From positions 1 through 11,396 of the forward strand of contig DJXY01000060.1 of assembly GCA_002449915.1 (NCBI GenBank): a stretch of DNA of 11,396 nucleotides, written 5' to 3'. The notes beneath the pieces are model-generated. The model was not told the origin of the DNA. It did not search any database and saw only the letters and a list, made by a program, of their open reading frames with translations. A program made the position numbers and the translations under genes. How positions within the stretch are numbered: the first letter of the stretch is position 1; every line of letters starts with the position of its first letter. This DNA is from Oribacterium sp. UBA6992. Its GTDB lineage: Bacteria; Bacillota; Clostridia; Lachnospirales; Lachnospiraceae. Shown piece by piece: positions 7,204 through 11,396 of the stretch.

Positions 7204-7221
7204 AAATACACAAAATACACA
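7204..7221 (+). repeat. Tandem 9-base repeat in the intercistronic gap
   Basis: AAATACACA is present twice, end to end (7204-7212 and 7213-7221), and is followed by a partial third copy AAT. It is A-rich and should be unpaired in RNA. It lies 12 bases before the hairpin at 7234-7261 in the 125-base gap between the binding-protein and permease genes. Confidence 0.6.
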
Positions 7222-7233
7222 AATTGCTATGCA

Positions 7234-7261
7234 GCCCGACGGAGCTTCAGCTCTGCCGGGC
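7234..7261 (+). promoter_or_regulatory. Intercistronic hairpin, possible mRNA processing or stability element
   Basis: GCCCGACGGAGC (7234-7245) and GCTCTGCCGGGC (7250-7261) form a 12-position stem with 10 Watson-Crick pairs, one G-T wobble (7241/7254) and one A-C mismatch (7239/7256), with loop TTCA. No T-run follows; a ribosome binding site AAGGAAAGGA starts 10 bases later. It is therefore not a standard intrinsic terminator. A position after the binding-protein gene is where hairpins protect the upstream mRNA and leave the binding protein in excess over the downstream permease. Confidence 0.6.
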
Positions 7262-7286
7262 AGGAAACCTAAGGAAAGGATCATCA

Positions 7287-8066
7287 ATGAAAAAGAGTAA
7301 GGGAATCCTCCTTGTTACAATCCTGGTATATTTTTTTCTGATCGGTCCGCTTGTCATCATCATGGCGGCATCGTTTAGTAATACAAATTACCTGACTTTT
7401 CCAGGACAGGGCTTTACTTTAAAGTGGTATGCGCAGGTGCTTGGCATGAGCTCTTTTATCAATGCAGCCCGAACGTCCATCATCATTGCGGTCCTTTCCA
7501 CTCTGATTTCCCTGATCCTCGGGCTTCCGGCGGCGTATGCATTGAACCGCTACAGCTTCCGTGGAAAGGAAGCAATCCAGACGGCATTTCTCTCGCCGGT
7601 CATGATTCCGATGGTGGTGCTGGGCTTTATGATGCTCCGCTATGTCATCAGCGTCTTTCATGTGCCGATTCTTCCGGGACTTCTGATTGGACATACACTG
7701 CTGGGAATTCCATATGTTATGAGAGTCATTACAGCAGCTCTGGCTAATTTTGACTTTGCGATTGAGGAAGCTGCGGGAAGCCTGGGCGCAACCAAGGTCT
7801 ACTGCTTTTTCCATATTATCCTGCCAAACATACAGTCAGCAATGGCATCCGCCAGTATCATGGCGATTATCAATTCCTTTAATAATGTTTCATTGTCGGC
7901 ATTTCTGACAGGTCCCGGCATTAACGTGCTGCCGATCGAGATGATGTCCTATGTGGAATTTCATTTTGATCCGACCATAGCTGCGCTGGCCACACTTCTC
8001 ATGGTGGCGACCATGGCGGTGATGCTGATCATTGAAAGAACGTTGGGGCTTCGGAGTGTGTTCTGA
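7287..8066 (+). CDS. ABC importer permease 2, PotC-like
   Basis: This 259-residue inner-membrane protein is the second half of the channel; length matches PotC. It begins with a hydrophobic span after MKKSKG and has about six spans in total. The motif VIIMAASFSNTNYLTFPG at the end of span 1 is typical of the PotC family (F-x-W/G-F-T-L-KWYAQ follows). The EAA loop is at about 159-182 (IEEAAGSLGATKVYCFFH, then IILP). I chose ATG 7287 because AAGGAAAGGA (7271-7280) is six bases upstream; extending the frame upstream (to 7224) would run through the hairpin at 7234-7261. It is the last gene of the importer, followed by the terminator at 8118-8146. The 125-base gap before it, compared with 15-17 bases between the preceding genes, hints at separate control of its expression. 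Confidence 0.92.
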   Translation: MKKSKGILLVTILVYFFLIGPLVIIMAASFSNTNYLTFPGQGFTLKWYAQVLGMSSFINAARTSIIIAVLSTLISLILGLPAAYALNRYSFRGKEAIQTAFLSPVMIPMVVLGFMMLRYVISVFHVPILPGLLIGHTLLGIPYVMRVITAALANFDFAIEEAAGSLGATKVYCFFHIILPNIQSAMASASIMAIINSFNNVSLSAFLTGPGINVLPIEMMSYVEFHFDPTIAALATLLMVATMAVMLIIERTLGLRSVF

Positions 8067-8081
8067 TTTCCGGAATGAAAA

Positions 8082-8110
8082 TTGTTTCAACTTAAGATGT
8101 TGTGTATAAT
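8082..8110 (+). promoter_or_regulatory. Candidate promoter upstream of the SseB-like gene
   Basis: A perfect -10 hexamer TATAAT (8105-8110) lies 17 bases from TTGTTT (8082-8087), which keeps only the first three consensus bases of the -35. Transcription would start near 8117, directly at the base of the terminator hairpin that closes the upstream importer operon. The leader would be about 66 bases. Confidence 0.45.
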
Positions 8111-8117
8111 GTCAAAG

Positions 8118-8146
8118 AGCGGTATCCTTGGGGATGCCGCTTTTTT
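8118..8146 (+). terminator. Rho-independent terminator of the importer operon
   Basis: AGCGGTATCC (8118-8127) pairs with GGATGCCGCT (8132-8141) over ten positions with one T-G wobble, around a TTGG tetraloop, and is followed by TTTTTT (8141-8146). It is 51 bases after the permease stop. This is the clearest terminator in the window. Confidence 0.88.
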
Positions 8147-8182
8147 GAGCTTGGTTTATATAGGAGGGTATCAGGGGATTGT

Positions 8183-8599
8183 ATGAATGAGGAAAACAGG
8201 GAACTAAGGGAGGCATTGCTCAGCTACCGGGAGATACCAGATGAAGGAAACCGGAAGCTTGTCCTGGCGGGACTTCTGGAGTATCTGCATCATGACAAAG
8301 TATTATACATTCCGGTAACCGGACGCAGACTTCCGGGTGGCAGAGAGCAGATCCTCACCGATAAGCTGATTAATGAGGATGGAGAAGCCTTTTTTACAGC
8401 ATTTACAGATAAAGCCGCTGCTGCGCGGGACCGGAACTGTAAGCGTGTTCTGAATCTTTCTCTTGTGCGGATTTTTAATAATGTCCTGAAAGATGAAAAG
8501 GTCAGCGGACTTATATTAAACCCCTACAGCCCGGAGCAATGTACACTGCTAAAAGAAACCATACAGCTGCTAATCGAAGCAGAGAAGCAGTGGCAGTAA
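8183..8599 (+). CDS. SseB N-terminal-domain-like protein
   Basis: This 138-residue soluble protein resembles the SseB N-terminal domain family: a helical lead (REALLSYREIPDEGNRKLVL), a strand LYIPVTG at about 41-47, the AFFTAFTDK segment at about 69-77, and the closing GLILNPYSPEQCTLL at about 109-123. Homologues are widespread in Firmicutes and Enterobacteria and mostly have no assigned biochemical role; the SseB name comes from an unrelated context. I chose ATG 8183 as the only in-frame ATG/GTG/TTG that leaves the domain intact. A weak AGGGGA (8173-8178) is 4 bases upstream, and a better GGAGGG (8163-8168) is 14 bases away, longer than usual. It follows the importer terminator and probably has its own promoter. 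No signal peptide or membrane span. Confidence 0.8.
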   Translation: MNEENRELREALLSYREIPDEGNRKLVLAGLLEYLHHDKVLYIPVTGRRLPGGREQILTDKLINEDGEAFFTAFTDKAAAARDRNCKRVLNLSLVRIFNNVLKDEKVSGLILNPYSPEQCTLLKETIQLLIEAEKQWQ

Positions 8600-8657
8600 G
8601 TGTAAAAACGGCGGAAGGCATGTATTTTACGCAAAAATTCATATAAATTTCAGATTT

Positions 8658-8680
8658 TCGTTCTAAAAAACGATTAAAAT
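8658..8680 (+). promoter_or_regulatory. Candidate -10 and small dyad before the cell-wall protein gene
   Basis: TAAAAT (8675-8680) is a five-of-six match to the -10 hexamer; no convincing -35 lies 16-18 bases upstream. Just before it TCGTT (8658-8662) and AACGA (8669-8673) form a five-base-pair dyad with a 6-base loop. From TAAAAT transcription would start at about 8687, at or next to the ATG at 8688, giving a leaderless message for that start or a 60-base leader for the GTG at 8748. Confidence 0.3.
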
Positions 8681-8687
8681 ACTTAGC

Positions 8688-10280
8688 ATGGCTTCAGAAT
8701 ATATCAAACATCTCAATATTTTAAAAAACAGACTGGAGAGCATGCCAGTGCAAAAAAAGGCAGTGCTTGGAACTGGTGCTGTGCTGGTGATTGTTTCCAT
8801 GACCTTTGCTACGGCACATCATCCTGCACCTAAGCCTCAGGAAACCGTGGTTTCTACTCCTTCAGATCTTATTGCTTCCGACTCGGATCTTACCGAGACA
8901 GCGGAAGCACTGCTCGCTACAGAAAATGAACTTCCGCAGGAAACCGTCGCGGAGCCAAGAGTTGGCTGGTGGCAGGATCCGGATAGCGGCAACTGGTATT
9001 ATTATGGAGAGGACGGGCGGATGTTCCGTTCAGAGGAAACGCCGGATGGCTACTATGTCGGAGAGGACGGTGCCTATATCCCTCCGGTCACCGATCCGGA
9101 CAGCAGCTTTGTCTGGAACAGGACTGCCGGTAAGCCCGGGGATCTCTCGGGACTGGAAATCGCCGGAAAGCCTGCGGAGTTTTATATGCTCTCGATGGCA
9201 GGGGAAACCAGCGGAGGCTCAATCATTATTGGTGACTATGGGCGCGCCTATGGATTTCTGCAGTTTGACTACCGCTATGATCTCCCGGCATTTATGAATT
9301 ATGCTTACCGGAAGCACCCGGAGCTCTGGGGTGGTTTTGCAGATTATCTTGGCAAAAGTACCGGAAGCAGTGTTCTCATCAATAACCGGGATATCGCGGA
9401 TACCTTTGTTAATGCGCTTTCAGAGAATTACGAGGAAGCTGTATCGGATCAGATGGCATTTGCGCGTCTTCGTTACTGGGACGATTTTGCCGATGCGATG
9501 AATAAGGCAGGATATCATCTTGATACACGGCATGTTGCGGTATCTGCGGCACTTCTTTCTGTTAATATCAACTGCGGGTCACAGGCGAATGTCTTTCTCC
9601 GCGGGCTTTCGCCGGATATGTCGGATGAGGAAATGATCCGCGGCATTTACCGGATCCGTAATACGACACTTGCGTCTCAGTATGTCGGTTCGGTATTAAA
9701 GGGAACCACCACGAGATATGTACGTTCGGAGCCGCAGATGGCGCTGGACCTTTTGTATGGCTATACCACCATTGATTCCGATATGAATTACGGCGGTGGT
9801 GTAGAGTGGCATGGCAATCCATTTTCGGATACGGTAAGCACCAAGGCAAGAATCGGCAGCATCCGTTATCAGGCAGATGCCAGCATTGCTGCAGTGCAGC
9901 AGGATGCGGAGCAGATTGCGGAAAGAGATGCTGCAAATTTTGATCTTGCAACCGCATCTGACCTTACAAAATTGGATGCATCTGTTTCTGCGTCTACAGA
10001 TTCCGCTGCTTCTGCATCCGGGGATGTATCCGGAACTGCAGCTGCATCAGGGGATGCTGTTTCAGACAGAAGCTCGGAGGATGCTTCGTCACAGGAGAGC
10101 AGTGCTGCTTCAGAACCTATGGCTACTACAGCTGCGCCCAATACCTATATTTACAGTGGATCACTTGCTGCAACAGCCGGGGCTCTTACAGAGCAGGGTA
10201 CAGATACAGCAAATGCAGCTGCAGCAGAATCCACGCAGGGAGCCGAAACAGAGTCAGCAGAAGCTGTAAAAGAAGGATAA
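8688..10280 (+). CDS. Secreted lysozyme-like cell-wall protein with wall-binding repeat and disordered tail
   Basis: This 530-residue protein has four visible parts. (1) Residues about 25-43 are a hydrophobic span ending in ATA (41-43), a possible signal peptidase I site. (2) Residues 92-131 are an aromatic, glycine-rich cell-wall or glucan-binding-like repeat (GWWQDPDSGNWYYYGEDG, then GYYVGEDGAYIP). (3) Residues about 162-335 resemble lysozyme-like domains seen in phage lysins and VgrG-associated proteins: AGETSGG with candidate catalytic E173, DYGRAYGFLQFD, AALLSVNINCGSQANVF and SDEEMIRGIYRIRN. (4) Residues about 395-530 are Ala/Ser/Thr/Glu-rich with no anchor motif. Role is inferred to be peptidoglycan cleavage or remodelling. 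The start is uncertain: ATG 8688 lacks a ribosome binding site, whereas GTG 8748 has GGAGAG 7 bases upstream and would give a canonical signal peptide. The HAD gene follows after 6 bases. Confidence 0.85.
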   Translation: MASEYIKHLNILKNRLESMPVQKKAVLGTGAVLVIVSMTFATAHHPAPKPQETVVSTPSDLIASDSDLTETAEALLATENELPQETVAEPRVGWWQDPDSGNWYYYGEDGRMFRSEETPDGYYVGEDGAYIPPVTDPDSSFVWNRTAGKPGDLSGLEIAGKPAEFYMLSMAGETSGGSIIIGDYGRAYGFLQFDYRYDLPAFMNYAYRKHPELWGGFADYLGKSTGSSVLINNRDIADTFVNALSENYEEAVSDQMAFARLRYWDDFADAMNKAGYHLDTRHVAVSAALLSVNINCGSQANVFLRGLSPDMSDEEMIRGIYRIRNTTLASQYVGSVLKGTTTRYVRSEPQMALDLLYGYTTIDSDMNYGGGVEWHGNPFSDTVSTKARIGSIRYQADASIAAVQQDAEQIAERDAANFDLATASDLTKLDASVSASTDSAASASGDVSGTAAASGDAVSDRSSEDASSQESSAASEPMATTAAPNTYIYSGSLAATAGALTEQGTDTANAAAAESTQGAETESAEAVKEG

Positions 10281-10286
10281 ATAAAG

Positions 10287-11177
10287 ATGTATGATATAAA
10301 TGATAAGAAATCCGGGCGCGTTATACCGTCTCCGATCCGACTGGTTGCATTGGACCTCGACGGGACACTGCTGGATTCGGAGGGCAGAATTTCGGATGCC
10401 AATCTACACGCCATCCGGGCATGCATCGACCATGGAGTCGAGGTCGTGGCATCCAGCGGTCGTGCATACAATGGCTTACGGACGGAGGAGCTTGGAAATG
10501 CCGGAGTCAGATATGGAATTACTGTGAACGGCGCTGCGATTTATACCATTCCCGAGAAACACTGTCTTTATGAAGAGGCGATGACGCCGGAGTTCGGTGC
10601 ATCGCTTTTACGTGAGGTTATGCGGAGAGATGTAAGCTTTGTTGCCTTTATTGATGGGATCGGATATACCGATGCGTATCAGGAGCAGGATATAAAGCGT
10701 CTGCCCTTGTCCGAAGCGACACGCCGGTATATCCATAGCAGCAGAACCTTTGTAGATTCCACACTGGATCTTATTTTGGAGAAGCAGCTGCCGGTACAGA
10801 AAATTACCATGAACTTTTACAAGGACGCAGATGGCAATTATATTGACAGGGAAGAGCTGCGGCAGTATTTTGCGTCGATTCCCGATGTTACGCTGGTATC
10901 CGGTGGATTTAATAACCTGGAAGTCACATTATCGGATGTCACCAAGGGAAACGGTCTCCGGAAGCTCTGTAATATTCTTGACATACCTGTAGAAGCCGCC
11001 ATGGGTGTCGGAGATTCGGGCAATGACTTAAGCCTGCTTCAGGCTGCAGGCGTCGGGGTCGCGATGGCCAATGCGGAGCCTGAGATCCTGAAAGCCGCAG
11101 ACTTTGTCACCCGCAGCAATGATCAGGATGGTGTGGCGTATGCCATTGACAGGCTTGTGTTTGGTGCGAATGTATGA
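10287..11177 (+). CDS. Cof-type HAD-superfamily phosphatase
   Basis: This 296-residue cytoplasmic hydrolase would dephosphorylate a sugar phosphate, nucleotide or cofactor such as FMN; the family is promiscuous. HAD motif I is LDLDGTLLDS with nucleophile D23 and acid/base D25. Motif II is ASSGR (55-59), motif III the lysine in VTKGNGL, and motif IV GVGDSGNDLSLL near 236-247. The large insert between motifs II and III is the type IIB cap of the Cof/YidA group, and NDQDGVAYAIDRLV is a typical C-terminal segment. AGAAGG (10271-10276) lies 10 bases before the ATG. It is 6 bases from the wall protein gene and overlaps the next gene by ATGA, so the three are probably one transcript. The substrate is unknown. 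Confidence 0.93.
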   Translation: MYDINDKKSGRVIPSPIRLVALDLDGTLLDSEGRISDANLHAIRACIDHGVEVVASSGRAYNGLRTEELGNAGVRYGITVNGAAIYTIPEKHCLYEEAMTPEFGASLLREVMRRDVSFVAFIDGIGYTDAYQEQDIKRLPLSEATRRYIHSSRTFVDSTLDLILEKQLPVQKITMNFYKDADGNYIDREELRQYFASIPDVTLVSGGFNNLEVTLSDVTKGNGLRKLCNILDIPVEAAMGVGDSGNDLSLLQAAGVGVAMANAEPEILKAADFVTRSNDQDGVAYAIDRLVFGANV

Positions 11178-11396
11178 GCCCTGACATCATCGCTCTGACT
11201 CCGGATTATGTGGTTGCGGTAAAGCCTGCCGGTATGGATGCCGAGCGGGATATGCCGGCGCTTTTAACCAAGGCTTCAGGAGGAGCTTCGGGAGCTTCGG
11301 AGTTTTACTGTGTGCACCGTCTCGATCAGGCGGCATCCGGACTGCTTGTGTATGCGAGAAATCGTGAGGCAGCAGCGGCGCTCTCGGAAATCGTCA
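11174..11396 (+). CDS. RluA-family pseudouridine synthase, 3'-truncated
   Basis: Only the first 74 codons are in the window. The start is the ATG overlapping the stop of the HAD gene (ATGA, 11174-11177), which implies translational coupling; no separate ribosome binding site is visible. Enzymes of this family isomerise uridines in 23S rRNA or tRNA. The visible part contains YVVAVKPAGM (12-21), the typical entry strand, and VHRLDQAASGLLVYAR (47-62), the catalytic motif with D51. An RluA/RluD-type enzyme without an S4 domain is suggested, because the catalytic domain starts within ten residues of the N-terminus. The exact target is not readable from this fragment. A GGAGCTTCG tandem repeat adds Gly-Ala-Ser twice before the catalytic motif. 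Confidence 0.88.
   Translation, partial: MSPDIIALTPDYVVAVKPAGMDAERDMPALLTKASGGASGASEFYCVHRLDQAASGLLVYARNREAAAALSEIV

Noticed and set aside
6343..7287. A 314-residue open frame on the minus strand across the binding-protein gene
   Set aside because: It is antisense to a gene with a clear lipobox and fold, shows no domain or motif of its own, and is a by-product of third-position base use in the real gene.
8163..8190. Tiny frame starting at TTG 8179 behind the GGAGGG site
   Set aside because: It would encode only three codons before a stop and has no support as a leader peptide.
8600..8632. Inverted repeat GTGTAAAA/TTTTACGC after the SseB-like gene as a terminator
   Set aside because: The stem is AT-rich with a 17-base loop, includes a wobble pair, and has no T-run after it, so termination is unlikely.
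8806..9297. A 163-residue plus-strand frame inside the cell-wall protein gene
   Set aside because: It is an alternative frame of a gene with coherent domains, is rich in Arg/Leu/Ser as expected of frame shadows, and has no ribosome binding site.
1..11396. Mobile elements, tRNA genes or CRISPR arrays
   Set aside because: There is no transposase or integrase frame, no cloverleaf, and no series of regularly spaced repeats; the repeats seen are short and local.

Overview
The window looks like chromosomal DNA from a low-to-middle GC Firmicute, most likely a Clostridia/Lachnospiraceae-type gut anaerobe. This is an inference. It rests on GGAGG-type ribosome binding sites at close spacing, frequent GTG starts, a lipoprotein with an Ala/Ser/Thr-rich tether, a secreted protein with a cell-wall-binding repeat, and an anaerobic-type (Cbi) cobalamin gene. 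I see no phage, transposon, CRISPR, tRNA or rRNA signal.

Region by region. (1) Bases 1-1529, plus strand: the 3' part of a cobalamin C15-methyltransferase gene (cbiT, or the CbiT half of a cbiET fusion), followed after 3 bases by a 296-residue protein I cannot name that has a methyltransferase-like N-terminal fold. (2) Bases 1508-2461, minus strand: a PfkB/ribokinase-family sugar or nucleoside kinase whose 3' end overlaps the preceding gene tail to tail. (3) Bases 2462-2673: a divergent control region with twin perfect palindromes, a second small dyad, candidate promoters and a stem-loop leader. (4) Bases 2674-8066, plus strand: an MtaD/SAH-deaminase-like amidohydrolase followed by a complete PotABCD-type ABC importer, in the order permease, ATPase, binding lipoprotein, permease. 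A hairpin lies between the last two genes, and a clear intrinsic terminator at 8118-8146 closes the block. (5) Bases 8183-11396, plus strand: an SseB-like protein, a secreted lysozyme-like cell-wall protein with a long disordered tail, a Cof-type HAD phosphatase and the beginning of an RluA-type pseudouridine synthase.

How the genes may work together. The amidohydrolase and the importer are probably one operon, with the kinase facing it across a shared control region. The simplest reading is an uptake-and-salvage module: the lipoprotein captures a small, probably nitrogen-containing solute, the permease pair and ATPase import it, the amidohydrolase deaminates or hydrolyses it, and the kinase may phosphorylate a sugar or nucleoside moiety. 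The substrate cannot be read from sequence alone. Polyamine is the default family annotation, but the deaminase and kinase suggest a nucleoside- or purine-like compound. The genes after 8146 look like housekeeping or envelope functions and have no evident link to the importer.
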